Shown here: positions 22,481 to 31,617 of the stretch, piece by piece
How positions within the stretch are numbered: the stretch's first letter is position 1
Layout of the letters: each line of letters starts with the position of its first letter
Assembly (NCBI RefSeq): GCF_002292295.1
Contig: NZ_DBBS01000005.1
Location: 186,001 to 250,000, forward strand
Reading direction: 5' to 3'
Origin: Sphingomonas sp. UBA978
Lineage (GTDB): Bacteria > Pseudomonadota > Alphaproteobacteria > Sphingomonadales > Sphingomonadaceae
DNA length: 64,000 nt
Translations under genes and position numbers: made by a program
The notes under the pieces: model-generated
Databases searched by the model: none
Seen by the model: the letters and a program-made list of their open reading frames with translations, nothing else
Told to the model about the DNA's origin: nothing

Positions 22481-23760
22481 GCCGAAGGCTCCAGCGCGAG
22501 GCTGGCGAGCGGCAGTCGCAGGACCGTCTCCGCGCCGCCGCCCGCCAGATTGCGCGCCTGCAACGTGCCGCCCAAAGTCCGCAGCACGTTGGTCGCGAGG
22601 AACAGACCCAGCCCCGCGCCGCGCCGGTCCTTGCTGCTGTTGTACGGCCGCCCCAATGCGGCGAGCACCTCCGGCGGGAAACCGCTGCCATCGTCCCGTA
22701 CCGTCAACACCAGCACCGCCTCCTCCAGTCCCGCGGTCAGCGTGATCGCCGCCGCCCCCGCCTCCACCGCATTGTCGAGCAGGTTGACCAGCGCCTGCCC
22801 CAGCGCGCGATCGGCGACGATCGGCCGGTCCTCGCCCAGCCGGTCCGCGAAGGCCACGCTGCCGGGCCATGTCGCGACGATTCCCGACAGGAAGCGGCGC
22901 AGCGTCGTCCGCTCGGGCGCCTCGCCGGTCACCTCGCCGGCGGCGAACAGGATGCCCGACACGATCGCCTTGCAGCGCATCACCTCGGCCTGCATCTCGT
23001 CCACCTCCGCCGCGAGGCGCGGTTCGTCGCGGATCGCCGCCTCGCCCTTCCAGTCGCCGAGCAACACCGAGATCGACGACAGGGGCGTGCCCAGCTCGTG
23101 CGCGGCGCCGCTCGCCAGCAGGCCCATGCGGACGATATGATCCTCCTCCGCCGCGCGCTGGCGCATCGCGGCGAGGTGCGAATCGCGGCTGCGCAGATTG
23201 GCGGCGATACGGGTGACGAACAGCACCAGCAGCACCGCGGCAAGCACGAAATTGCACCACAGGCCGAGCACATAAGCGGGCGACAGGCTGGTCGCGAGCC
23301 ATGGCGGCAGGTCGAGCGGCGGGCTGACCAGGGCGACCAGCGCAAAGGCGGTGGCGGTCAGCCCGACCAGCGCCCAGCTCGACCAGGCGTGCAGCAGCAC
23401 CGCACCCATCACCACCTGCAACAGATAGAGCGAGACGAAGGGATTGGCCGCTCCGCCGCTGAGGTGCAGCTGCACCGTTAGCGCGACGACGTCGCAGGCG
23501 AGCGCGCCGAACAGCTGGAAATTGGTCACCGGCCAGTGCGGATGGCCCAGCCACGTCATGACGTTGAGCATGACCAGCGCCGCCAGCACGACCGCCATCG
23601 GCGCGATCGGCAGGCGGATGCCGAAGCCGTAATGCACTGTCAGGATCGTCGCGAGCTGGCCGCCGACCGCCAGCCAGCGCAGCAGCACCAGCTGGCGCAT
23701 GTTGCGCGCCGCCGCATCCTCGGGCGCGGGCGGCGGCAGGCGGGTGGGATGCGTGGCCAT
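22477..23760 (-). CDS. regB: RegB/ActS/PrrB-type redox sensor kinase
   Basis: A 427-residue membrane histidine kinase from the ATG at 23760. Six hydrophobic segments cover residues 22-185, with the quinone-binding motif GGAANPF at 102-108. The H-box is HELGTPLSSISVLLGDW (H221). C263 in MRCKAIVSGI matches the redox-active cysteine of RegB. N and G boxes follow (LVNLLDNAVEAG, DDGSGFPPEVL, GAGLGLFLATNVL). It phosphorylates the coupled RegA. An upstream frame to 23820 lacks a better start. Confidence 0.92.
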   Translation of the reverse strand: MATHPTRLPPPAPEDAAARNMRQLVLLRWLAVGGQLATILTVHYGFGIRLPIAPMAVVLAALVMLNVMTWLGHPHWPVTNFQLFGALACDVVALTVQLHLSGGAANPFVSLYLLQVVMGAVLLHAWSSWALVGLTATAFALVALVSPPLDLPPWLATSLSPAYVLGLWCNFVLAAVLLVLFVTRIAANLRSRDSHLAAMRQRAAEEDHIVRMGLLASGAAHELGTPLSSISVLLGDWKGEAAIRDEPRLAAEVDEMQAEVMRCKAIVSGILFAAGEVTGEAPERTTLRRFLSGIVATWPGSVAFADRLGEDRPIVADRALGQALVNLLDNAVEAGAAAITLTAGLEEAVLVLTVRDDGSGFPPEVLAALGRPYNSSKDRRGAGLGLFLATNVLRTLGGTLQARNLAGGGAETVLRLPLASLALEPSA

Positions 23761-23824
23761 CGCCGCCGGTGTAGGCGCGATTCGGGGCAAGCGCGACACC
23801 CCTCGCGCCGGCATGCGCACCGTT

Positions 23825-23900
23825 CGTCATCGCGGCGCGGCAATCCAGGGCCGCGCCGCGGGCCGCCCTGGATTGCTTCTCTGCGCTCGCAACGACGAGG
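23825..23900. repeat. Sphingomonad-type palindromic repeat
   Basis: GCAATCCAGGG (23840-23850) and CCCTGGATTGC (23866-23876) form a perfect 11-base inverted repeat around a GC-rich loop, flanked by CGTCATCGCGGCGCGG and CTCTGCGCTCGCAACGACG. The combination 'CGTCAT.GCG...GCAATCCAG' is a familiar dispersed intergenic palindrome in sphingomonads. It sits between the regB start and the wrbA stop and could also serve as a terminator for wrbA. Confidence 0.6.
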
Positions 23901-23905
23901 GGCGG

Positions 23906-24505
23906 TTACTTCAGCTTCGCGGCCGTCTCGGCGATGCGCTTGCCCTGATAGCGGGCACCGGCCAGCTCTTCCTCGTGCGGCTGGCGCGCGCCGTCGCCGC
24001 CGGCGATCGTCGTCGCGCCATAGGGCGAGCCCCCGCGGACCTCGTCGACGCCCATCTGGCCCTGGAAGCCGTAATCGAGTCCGACGATCGTCAGGCCGTG
24101 GTGCAGCAGGTTGGTGATGATCGAGAACAGCGTCGTCTCCTGCCCGCCATGCTGGCTGGCAGTCGAGGTGAAGGCGCCACCGACCTTGCCGACGAGCGCG
24201 CCGCGCGCCCAGAGCCCTCCGGTCGTGTCCCAGAAGCTCGCCATCTGGGCCGGCATGCGGCCGAAGCGGGTCGGCGCGCCGACGACGATCGCGTCATATT
24301 GCGCCATCGCATCCGGTCCCTCGATCACCGGATGGGCGGTGTCGGTCTTGAAGTGCGCGGCCTTGACGACCTCGTCCGGCGCGGTTTCGGCGACGCGGCG
24401 GATGTCGACCTCGGCACCGCCGGCGCGCGCGCCCTCGGCGACCGCATCCGCCATCTGTTCGATATGGCCGTAGGAGGAATAATAGAGCACCAGAACCTTG
24501 GTCAT
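23906..24505 (-). CDS. wrbA: NAD(P)H:quinone oxidoreductase WrbA
   Basis: A 199-residue flavodoxin-fold enzyme from the ATG at 24505 (MTKVLVLYYSSYGHIEQMAD). The FMN phosphate loop is YYSSYGHIEQMA. The conserved GAPTRFGRMPAQMASFWD and STASQHGGQETTL segments are diagnostic for WrbA, which reduces quinones by two electrons and limits semiquinone stress. Length is standard. It is transcribed away from the divergent LysR gene at 24625; the 119-base gap probably holds shared regulatory sites. Confidence 0.95.
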   Translation of the reverse strand: MTKVLVLYYSSYGHIEQMADAVAEGARAGGAEVDIRRVAETAPDEVVKAAHFKTDTAHPVIEGPDAMAQYDAIVVGAPTRFGRMPAQMASFWDTTGGLWARGALVGKVGGAFTSTASQHGGQETTLFSIITNLLHHGLTIVGLDYGFQGQMGVDEVRGGSPYGATTIAGGDGARQPHEEELAGARYQGKRIAETAAKLK

Positions 24506-24624
24506 GCGAGCGTCTCCAGATCGTGTCGGGGCCAAGATGGGCGTGGCCGACCATCGCGTAAACGGAAACGATGGAAACCGATCGTTTCTACGCTAGGTTC
24601 CGCGGCGTTGCGTGGAGGACGAGG

Positions 24625-25530
24625 ATGCGATTACCCGATCTGGAAGCCTGGGCGATCTTCGCCGCCGTGGTCGAGCATCGCTCGTTCAGCGGTGCGGCGG
24701 AGGGGATCGGGCTCAGCAAGGCGACCGTGTCGAAGGCGATCACCCGGCTGGAGGAGCATATCGGCCAGTCGCTGTTCCACCGCACCTCGCGCCGGCTCGC
24801 GCTGACCGAGGCGGGCAAGCCGCTGGCGGAGCATGCGCAACGCATCCTCGCCGAGGCGCGCGCCGCAGAGGAGGCCGCACGCGATGCGGCCAGCGCGCCG
24901 ACCGGCCGGGTTCGGCTGGCGACGCCGATGAGCTTCGGGGTCAGCAACGTCGCGCCGCTGCTCGCGACCTTCCTCGCCGCGCATCCCGGCGTCGAGATCG
25001 ACCTGCATTGTTCGGACGCGCGCGTCGACATCGTCGCGGAGGGGTTCGACGTCGCACTGCGCATCGGCGACCTGCCGGACAGCAGCCTCCGCGCGCGGCG
25101 GCTGTGCGACATCACCACCTATCTGGTCGCGGCGCCCGCCTATCTGGCCGCGCACGGCACGCCGCAGCACCCCTCCGACCTCGCCCGCCACCGCGTCCTC
25201 GGCTATTCGAACGTGTCGGGGCCGTGGCGATTCCAGCATCCCGACGGCAGCGACCTGTCGATCAAGCCCGAGGGGCCGCTGACCGCGAACAGCGGCGAGG
25301 CGCTGCTGCCGACGCTGCTCGCCGGGCTCGGCATCGCGCGGCTGCCCGGCTTCATCGTCGGGCCGCACATCACCAGCGGCGCGGTGGTGCCGATCCTCGC
25401 GGCATGGGCGCCGGCACCGATCGGCCTCCACATCCTGACCCCGCCGAGCGCGCTGCGCCCGGCGCGGGTCGAGGCGCTGATCGCCTTCCTCTCGGCGACG
25501 TTGCGCGATCCCTGCGCCGCTCAGGACTGA
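24625..25530 (+). CDS. LysR-family transcriptional regulator
   Basis: A 301-residue regulator from the ATG at 24625, which follows GGAGGACGAGG. The winged HTH is at residues 1-60 (LPDLEAWAIFAAVVEHRSFS, then GAAEGIGLSKATVSKAITRL). The substrate-binding domain starts near 90 (GRVRLATPMSFGVSNVAPLL). This is the CrgA/AaeR-like branch. It is divergent from wrbA and converges on an SDR gene, overlapping it by 10 bases, so either could be its target. Inducer unknown. Confidence 0.9.
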   Translation: MRLPDLEAWAIFAAVVEHRSFSGAAEGIGLSKATVSKAITRLEEHIGQSLFHRTSRRLALTEAGKPLAEHAQRILAEARAAEEAARDAASAPTGRVRLATPMSFGVSNVAPLLATFLAAHPGVEIDLHCSDARVDIVAEGFDVALRIGDLPDSSLRARRLCDITTYLVAAPAYLAAHGTPQHPSDLARHRVLGYSNVSGPWRFQHPDGSDLSIKPEGPLTANSGEALLPTLLAGLGIARLPGFIVGPHITSGAVVPILAAWAPAPIGLHILTPPSALRPARVEALIAFLSATLRDPCAAQD

Positions 25531-26279
25531 CCGGCGCGCGCCACCTGGAATCCGGCGAAGGACTGGCTGACCGGCATCAGCTCCAGCCGGTTGATGTTGA
25601 GGTGCGGCGGCAGCGTCGCCACCCACAACATGGTCGCGGCGATATCCTCCGCAGTCATCGGATCGGCACCCCTGTAGAGCGCATCGGAGGCCGCCCGGTC
25701 GCCGCCGGTGCGCACCGTGGTGAACTCCGTCTCGACCATGCCCGGCTCGATCGAGGTGACGCGGACGCCCTTGCCGTGCAGGTCGGCGCGCAGGCCGAGC
25801 GAGAATTGCTCGACGAACGCCTTGGTCCCGCCATAGACGTTGCCGCCGCTGTACGGATAGGTCGCGGCGACCGACGACAGGTTGATGATCGCGCCGCGCC
25901 GCGCGACCAGTCCGGGCAGCAGGCGGTGGGTCAGTGCCACCAGAGCGGTGACGTTGGTCGCGATCATCGTGCGCCAGTCGTCGAGGTTCGCCTCCTGCGC
26001 CGGCTTCGTCCCCAGCGCGAGACCGGCATTGTTGATGAGCAGGTCGATGGCACGCCAGTCCTCCGGCAGGCCCGCCAGCGCCGCGTCGACCGCGGCATCG
26101 TCCGCGACGTCGAAGGCGAGCGTGTGGACCGCATCCGCGCCGAGGCGAGCCTGCAACGCTGCGAGCCGGTCGGCGCGGCGGCCGGTGGCGATCACCCGCC
26201 AGCCCGCGCCGACGAATTCCTCGACCGCGGCGGCGCCGATGCCGGAGGTCGCGCCGGTGATGAAGGCGGTGGCTGTCAT
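25521..26279 (-). CDS. Short-chain dehydrogenase (YdfG-like)
   Basis: A 252-residue oxidoreductase from the ATG at 26279 (MTATAFITGATSGIGAAAVE). The cofactor motif TGATSGIG and GRRADRL suggest NADP. The catalytic Ser is in INLSSVAATYPYSGG and the Y-x3-K is YGGTKAF. The C-terminal MTAEDIAATMLWVATLPPHL is typical of YdfG-like enzymes that oxidise 3-hydroxy acids such as serine or allo-threonine. The 3' end overlaps the convergent LysR gene. Confidence 0.85.
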   Translation of the reverse strand: MTATAFITGATSGIGAAAVEEFVGAGWRVIATGRRADRLAALQARLGADAVHTLAFDVADDAAVDAALAGLPEDWRAIDLLINNAGLALGTKPAQEANLDDWRTMIATNVTALVALTHRLLPGLVARRGAIINLSSVAATYPYSGGNVYGGTKAFVEQFSLGLRADLHGKGVRVTSIEPGMVETEFTTVRTGGDRAASDALYRGADPMTAEDIAATMLWVATLPPHLNINRLELMPVSQSFAGFQVARAGQS

Positions 26280-26344
26280 GGTGTGTCTCGCTCGCATGGA
26301 GTTCGCCGCCTATCAGACGCCCCGGTCATTTCAACTCGGCCCGG

Positions 26345-27100
26345 TCATTTCAACTCACGCAGCCAGATCGAGCGGAAGCTGATCGGCGCGCTGGGATCGC
26401 CATGGTCCTGCAGCTTGATCGGCGCCGGCCCATGCGCGGTGTAGCGTGGGGCGCCGATATAGGCGGTCTCGCCGGTCAGCGCATAATGGTCCTGCACCAG
26501 CACGCCGTTCATCAGGACGGTGACATAGGCGGGGCTGACCAGCTTGCCGTCCGCGGCGAACACCGGCGCGGTCCAGACCACGTCGTAGCTCTGCCATTCC
26601 CCCGGCGCGCGGGTCGGATTGGCGAGCGGCGGGGATTGTTTGTAGATGCTGGCGGCCTGGCCATTCACGTATGTCGCATTGCGATAGCTGTCGAGGATCT
26701 GGAGTTCGTAGCCGGCATCGCCGTCGCCGGTCGAGGCGAGGAACAGCCCGCTGTTGCCGCGCCCCTGCCCCTCGCCGACGATTCCCGCCGGCACGCGCCA
26801 TTCGAGGTGGAGCTGATAGTTGCGGAACGACCGCTTCGTCTGGATGTTGCCCGTCCCCTTGCGCACCGTCAGCACGCCGTCCCTGACCGTCCAGCCCGCC
26901 GGTCCCTTGTCCTTCGTGCTGGTCCACTGGTCGAGCGAGGTGCCGTCGAACAGCACGATCGCGTCCGACGGCGCAGGCGCGGACGGCGTCGCCGGCACGG
27001 CGACGACCGGCGGCACGGGCTGCCAGACCTCGGTATCCGCCGGCTTCGCGCCGGACTGGGCGAGCAGGAGCAGCGAGCCGATAATATGGGGTGCGATCAT
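26345..27100 (-). CDS. DUF1080 (3-keto-disaccharide hydrolase-type) secreted protein
   Basis: A 251-residue protein from the ATG at 27100, overlapping the previous gene by ATGA. A signal sequence (MIAPHIIGSLLLLAQSG) precedes a concanavalin-like DUF1080 domain: IVLFDGTSLDQWTS, WTVRDGVLTVRKGTGNIQTK, YQLHLEWRVP, RGNSGLFLAS and YELQILDS. Family members characterised in Bacteroides hydrolyse 3-keto-glycosides produced by a partner oxidoreductase. The coupled Gfo/Idh/MocA gene supports that pairing. The natural glycoside is unknown. Confidence 0.82.
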   Translation of the reverse strand: MIAPHIIGSLLLLAQSGAKPADTEVWQPVPPVVAVPATPSAPAPSDAIVLFDGTSLDQWTSTKDKGPAGWTVRDGVLTVRKGTGNIQTKRSFRNYQLHLEWRVPAGIVGEGQGRGNSGLFLASTGDGDAGYELQILDSYRNATYVNGQAASIYKQSPPLANPTRAPGEWQSYDVVWTAPVFAADGKLVSPAYVTVLMNGVLVQDHYALTGETAYIGAPRYTAHGPAPIKLQDHGDPSAPISFRSIWLRELK

Positions 27101-28521
27101 AGCGACCATCCTTTGCGATATTCCCGATCGAGGAAGCGGTTGGCGTCGGGGACGTTGGTGATCCGGCCGGAGGCCCCGTCATAGTCGATCGGCTGGTCGG
27201 CGCGAAGCGCGACCATGCCGAGGATCATCGTTTCGTTGAGCGGCACCGCGACCGCGAAGGGCGAGGAGATTGCCTCCTCGCCGCGGATCGCGCGGATCCA
27301 ATTCATCTCATGCCCGTCGCGCCCGTCGAGGATGCGCGGGAGCGACACCGGCACCGCCGCCGCACGCGCGGCGACGCCGTCGCCGATCAGCACCGGCTTC
27401 TCGCCATAGGTGTCGTGCATCAGCATGCCCGCCTCGCCGACATAGAGCACGCCGCCGTCCGGGTTCATCCGCGCGGTCGCCGGCATCGCATCGGGGGTCG
27501 GCGGCATCAGACCGCCGTCATACCAGGTCATCGTCACCGGCCCGCCCTTCGCATTGCCGAAGCGATAGGTGGTGACGGTGGCGAGCGGATAGCTGCCGAG
27601 GTCGGCGGGCGGCCTGCCGTCCCAGACGTTGTCGTCGCCGCCCCAGCGGCTGTGCCGCGTCTCGACCCGCGTCGGCAGGCCGGGGTCGAGCGCCCAGACC
27701 GGGAAATCGATCAGATGCGCGCCCATGTCGCCGAGCGCGCCGACGCCGAACGGCACCCAGCCGCGCCAGTTGAAATGTGCGTAATCGGGGTGATAGCCCC
27801 AGTCGACCGGTGCCGGCCCCAGCCACAGGTCCCAGTCGAGGCCGGCGGGCTTCGCCACCGGCGCGGGGCGCGGCTCGCCCTGCGGCCAGACCGGCCGGTT
27901 GGTCCAGGCGTGAACCTCGCGCACCCGCCCGATCGCGCCGCCGCGAATCAGCTCGACCACGCGCCGGCCATCGTCGCCGGAATGGCCCTGATTGCCCATC
28001 TGGGTCACGAGCCGGGGATTGCGGCGCGCCAGATCGAGCAGCGTGCGGCCTTCGCGGACGGTATAGGTCAGCGGTTTCTGGACATAGACGTGCAGGCCGC
28101 GCTCCATCGCCGCCTTGGCCGCGAGCGCGTGATGATGGTCGGGCGTCGCGATCACCACCGCGTCGATATCCTTGCGGCCGTCGAACATGCGGCGATAATC
28201 GGCGAAGCGGGCGGCGCGGTCATAGGCGGCCTTCAGCGCCAGCCGGTCGGCGCGCACCGCGCCCTTCGCATCGGTGAGCGATTTCGCGACATGGTCGAAA
28301 TCGACGTCGGCCGCGGCGACGATATTCTGGCCGGTGAGCTTCGCCATATTCTGCGCGCCCATGCCGCCCGCGCCGATCACCGCGAGATTGACCCGGTCGC
28401 TCGCGGCGATCCGCCGCGCGAAGGCCGGGCCGGGCATCGCCAGCAGTCCGGCGCCCGCCGCCGCGCCGCCCAGCCAGTCGCGGCGCGTCATGCCGCCGCC
28501 CGGTCCGCTCACCTTCCGCAT
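27097..28521 (-). CDS. Tat-exported Gfo/Idh/MocA-family oxidoreductase
   Basis: A 474-residue protein from the ATG at 28521. A twin-arginine signal, MTRRDWLGGAAAGAGLLAMP, begins ten residues in, followed by the NAD(P)-binding motif VNLAVIGAGGMGAQN, VIATPDHHHALAAKAAMERG and the QKPLTY variant of the family EKP catalytic lysine motif. The C-terminal half holds GALGDMGAHLIDFPVWAL. Tat export implies the cofactor is bound before secretion. With the DUF1080 protein it probably performs oxidation-assisted glycoside cleavage in the periplasm. Confidence 0.88.
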   Translation of the reverse strand: MRKVSGPGGGMTRRDWLGGAAAGAGLLAMPGPAFARRIAASDRVNLAVIGAGGMGAQNMAKLTGQNIVAAADVDFDHVAKSLTDAKGAVRADRLALKAAYDRAARFADYRRMFDGRKDIDAVVIATPDHHHALAAKAAMERGLHVYVQKPLTYTVREGRTLLDLARRNPRLVTQMGNQGHSGDDGRRVVELIRGGAIGRVREVHAWTNRPVWPQGEPRPAPVAKPAGLDWDLWLGPAPVDWGYHPDYAHFNWRGWVPFGVGALGDMGAHLIDFPVWALDPGLPTRVETRHSRWGGDDNVWDGRPPADLGSYPLATVTTYRFGNAKGGPVTMTWYDGGLMPPTPDAMPATARMNPDGGVLYVGEAGMLMHDTYGEKPVLIGDGVAARAAAVPVSLPRILDGRDGHEMNWIRAIRGEEAISSPFAVAVPLNETMILGMVALRADQPIDYDGASGRITNVPDANRFLDREYRKGWSL

Positions 28522-28720
28522 CCTTGCAAGCCTCTCGTCCTGTCGTTGGCCCGCGGCGGCCTGTGCGGCCGTGCGGGCATCGCCATCATAGCCACAGCGC
28601 ACACCGCACCGCCACTGCGATCTCCCTGTTCGCATTGTACTATCCCGCGTTCTGGTCCACCTCCGTCCCGCGCGCACCGGCGTCCAGCCGGTCGCGACAT
28701 GGATCGACGGGAAGACGAGC

Positions 28721-31141
28721 ATGCGGACCCTGGATCACCGGCCATCGGAAGCGGCAACGCAGGGGTTCGCCCGCAACGCCCGGGCCACGACCGCCGTTCG
28801 CGGCGCGATCGGCCTGGCCGCCGCCCTGCTCGGTTCCATGCCCGCGACCGGCGTCGTCGCGCAGCAGGGGCCGCCATCGGCGGAGCGGCCGGGCGACGCG
28901 GTCGATCCCTTCATCGGCACCGGCGGCGAGGGCCATACCTTTCCCGGCGCGGTCGCGCCGTTCGGCATGGTGCAGCTGTCGCCCGACACCGACACCTCCT
29001 GCGTCATCCGCAGCTGCTACGGCCATGCCGCCGGCTATCGTTACGACGACCCGACGATCGAGGGGTTCAGCCACACGCATTTTTCCGGCGCGGGCCATTC
29101 CGACCTCGGCGACGTGCTCGTCATGCCGGTCGCGGGCGAGGCGGTGCCGATGGACCCCGGCACGCCTGCCGCGCCCGGCTACCGATCCGCCTTCCGCCAC
29201 GCGACCGAGGTCGCGAGCCCCGGCTATTATGCGGTGACGCTCGACGGGCCGCAGGTCCGCGCGGAAATGACCGCGGGCACGCGGGTGGGCGTGCACCGCT
29301 ACCGGTTCCCGGCGGGCAAGGCGGCGCATCTGATCGTCGACCTGCGATCGTCGCTGTACAATTATCCGGGGAAGATCCTGTGGTCGGGGCTGCACCTGCG
29401 CGCCGACGGCGTGCTCACCGGCTTTCGCGAGACGCGCGGCTGGGCGCCGGGGCGCAAATTGTTCTTCGCGATGCGCTTCTCCTCAGCCCTGGTCGGCCAC
29501 GCGCTGGTCAACCGCGAGACGGACGTGCCGTACAAGGGCTTTCAGGGCCCCGGCCGCGGCAGCGACGCGCTCGCCGAAAAGCTCGGCCGGGCGCTGGAGG
29601 CGCGGCTCGATTTCGGCATGCTCGATACGCCGCTGGAGGTGAAGGTCGGCCTGTCCGGCGTCGACGAAGCCGGCGCGCTCGCCAACCTCGACAGCGAACC
29701 GGGCGGCTTCGACGCGGTGCACGCGCGCACGCGCGACGGCTGGGACACGGCGCTGGGCGCGGTCCGCTTCGACGCCGACGGGCCGATGCGGCGCATCTTC
29801 GCGACCGCGCTCTACCACAGCCTGCTCGCACCGAGCGTGTGGAGCGACGCCGACGGCCGCTATCGCGGGCCGGACGATCAGGTCCACCGGGCGGACGGCT
29901 TCACCGTCCGCTCCACCTTTTCGCTCTGGGACACGTTCCGCGCCGAACATCCGCTGCTGACGCTGATCCAGCCGGCGCAGACCACGACCGACATCGTACT
30001 TTCGCTGCTCGCCAGCCAGCAGCACAGCCCCGACGGCATCCTGCCGGTATGGCAATTCGCGGGCCGCGAGACGTGGACGATGATCGGCTATCATGCCGTC
30101 CCGGTGATCGCCGACGCCTATATGAAGGGCATTGGCGGCTTCGATGCGGAGGCGGCGCTGCGCGCGATGGTCGCCAGCGCCGATCATGCGGCCTACGGCG
30201 GGCTCGGCGAATACATCCGCCGCGGCTACGTGCCGATCGACAAGGAGCCGGAGGCGGCGTCGAAGACGGTCGAATATGCCTATGACGACTGGACGATCGC
30301 CCGCATGGCGCGGCGGATGGGCAAGGCCGACATCGCCGCCCGGTTCCAGACACGCGCCGGCAACTGGCGCAACAGCTTCGACGCGCGCTCGGGCTGGCTG
30401 CGCGCGCGGCTGTCGAACGGCACGTTCCGCACGCCGTTCGACCCGACCGCGATCAACTACGGATCGGACTATACCGAGGGCAATGCCTGGCAATACAGCT
30501 GGTTCGTGCCGCAGGACCAGGCCGGCCTGTTCCGCCTGCTCGGCGGCGACGCCAAGGCGATCGCCCGGCTCGATGCGATGTTCGACCACGACAATTCGAA
30601 GCTCGACTACAGCCATGCCGAGGATATCGCCGGGCTGATCGGCCAGTATATCCATGGCAACGAGCCGAGCCACCACGTCGCCTATCTCTACAGCTACGCC
30701 GGCGCGCCATGGCGCACGCAGGAACGGCTGCGCCAGATCGTCACCAGCCAATATGGCGCGACGCCGGCGGGGCTCAGCGGCAACGACGATCTCGGCCAGA
30801 TGTCCGCCTGGCTGGTGTTCACCGCGCTCGGTTTCTATCCGGTCGCGCCGGGATCGAACGAATATGTCATCGGCCGCCCGTTCCTGTCGCGTGCGGCGAT
30901 CGCCCTGCCCGACGGCAAGCAGTTCGTGGTCCGGACCGACGGCCTGTCGGAGGCCAATCCCTATATCCGCTTGGTGACGCTCAACGGCCGGCCGCTGACC
31001 CGCAGCTATCTGCGCGACGACGAGATCCGGCAGGGCGGCGAGCTCCGCTTCACGATGGGCGCGCGCGCCGATACGGCCTGGGGCCGAAGCGCGGGCGCCC
31101 GCCCCTTCTCGCAATCGACGGCGCGCCCCGCCACCCGGTGA
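28721..31141 (+). CDS. GH92 alpha-mannosidase family protein
   Basis: An 806-residue exported enzyme (GGAAG before the ATG). A signal region ends around residue 48 (ATGVVAQQ). The GH92 N-terminal domain starts with VDPFIGTGGEGHTFPGAVAP, then FGMVQLSPDTD and GFSHTHFSGAG. The catalytic (alpha/alpha)6 part has STFSLWDTFRAEHPLLTL, ILPVWQFAGRETWTMIGYH, YTEGNAWQYSWFVPQD and GNDDLGQMSAWLVF. GH92 enzymes are calcium-dependent exo-alpha-mannosidases acting on alpha-1,2 and related linkages, often of N-glycans. Divergent from the Idh/DUF1080 pair across 199 bases. Confidence 0.93.
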   Translation: MRTLDHRPSEAATQGFARNARATTAVRGAIGLAAALLGSMPATGVVAQQGPPSAERPGDAVDPFIGTGGEGHTFPGAVAPFGMVQLSPDTDTSCVIRSCYGHAAGYRYDDPTIEGFSHTHFSGAGHSDLGDVLVMPVAGEAVPMDPGTPAAPGYRSAFRHATEVASPGYYAVTLDGPQVRAEMTAGTRVGVHRYRFPAGKAAHLIVDLRSSLYNYPGKILWSGLHLRADGVLTGFRETRGWAPGRKLFFAMRFSSALVGHALVNRETDVPYKGFQGPGRGSDALAEKLGRALEARLDFGMLDTPLEVKVGLSGVDEAGALANLDSEPGGFDAVHARTRDGWDTALGAVRFDADGPMRRIFATALYHSLLAPSVWSDADGRYRGPDDQVHRADGFTVRSTFSLWDTFRAEHPLLTLIQPAQTTTDIVLSLLASQQHSPDGILPVWQFAGRETWTMIGYHAVPVIADAYMKGIGGFDAEAALRAMVASADHAAYGGLGEYIRRGYVPIDKEPEAASKTVEYAYDDWTIARMARRMGKADIAARFQTRAGNWRNSFDARSGWLRARLSNGTFRTPFDPTAINYGSDYTEGNAWQYSWFVPQDQAGLFRLLGGDAKAIARLDAMFDHDNSKLDYSHAEDIAGLIGQYIHGNEPSHHVAYLYSYAGAPWRTQERLRQIVTSQYGATPAGLSGNDDLGQMSAWLVFTALGFYPVAPGSNEYVIGRPFLSRAAIALPDGKQFVVRTDGLSEANPYIRLVTLNGRPLTRSYLRDDEIRQGGELRFTMGARADTAWGRSAGARPFSQSTARPATR

Positions 31142-31242
31142 CGGCCGCGCCCCTCGTCGGTTCCGCATCGGGCCGCGCTGGTGTAGGAGCGCGGCGATGG
31201 CGGCCGATGTCGGGCGGCCGCGATACGGAACCGGTTGACCCT

Positions 31243-31587
31243 ATGGCCCGCAAGCATTCGAAACACGGCCCCTATGACGCGGATCAGGGCGATGCGGACG
31301 ACGCGCCCGCGCCGCCGCCGGCACCCTGCTGGCTGTGCGGCCGGCCGACGGGCAAGACCATCGTCTGGCACCATCCCGTCCCCAAGAGCCGCGGCGGCCG
31401 CGATGTCGTACCCATGCATCCGATTTGCCAGCAGACGGTGACGGCGCATTTCACCAATTCGGAACTGCAGCGTCACGGCATGGACGTGGAGGGCCTGCTG
31501 GCCGATCCGGTGGTGCGCAAGTTCGTCGACTGGGTCGCAAAGAAGGACCCCGATTTCACCGCCACCATCACCAAGAAGCAGCGCTGA
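31243..31587 (+). CDS. HNH-type nuclease-fold protein
   Basis: A 114-residue protein from the ATG at 31243 (MARKHSKHGPYDADQGD); an ATG at 31207 would add 12 residues. The zinc/HNH elements are CWLCGRP, WHHPVPKSRGGRDVVPMH and PICQQTVTAHFTN. This matches a widespread small HNH family in alphaproteobacteria whose role (nuclease or structural) is not established. It is monocistronic, with a GC hairpin just after its stop. Confidence 0.75.
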   Translation: MARKHSKHGPYDADQGDADDAPAPPPAPCWLCGRPTGKTIVWHHPVPKSRGGRDVVPMHPICQQTVTAHFTNSELQRHGMDVEGLLADPVVRKFVDWVAKKDPDFTATITKKQR

Positions 31588-31592
31588 ACGCA

Positions 31593-31614
31593 GCGGGGGG
31601 ACGCAACCCCCCGC
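31593..31614. terminator. Hairpin terminator between converging genes
   Basis: GCGGGGGG (31593-31600) pairs with CCCCCCGC (31607-31614) around a 6-base loop, directly between the HNH stop (31587) and the M20 stop (31618). It can serve both directions. No long T-run follows. Confidence 0.55.
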
Positions 31615-31617
31615 CCC

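Noticed and set aside
27310..30285. A 991-residue plus-strand frame across the Idh and GH92 genes
   Set aside because: It crosses two well-supported genes in the wrong phase and has only Arg-rich composition.
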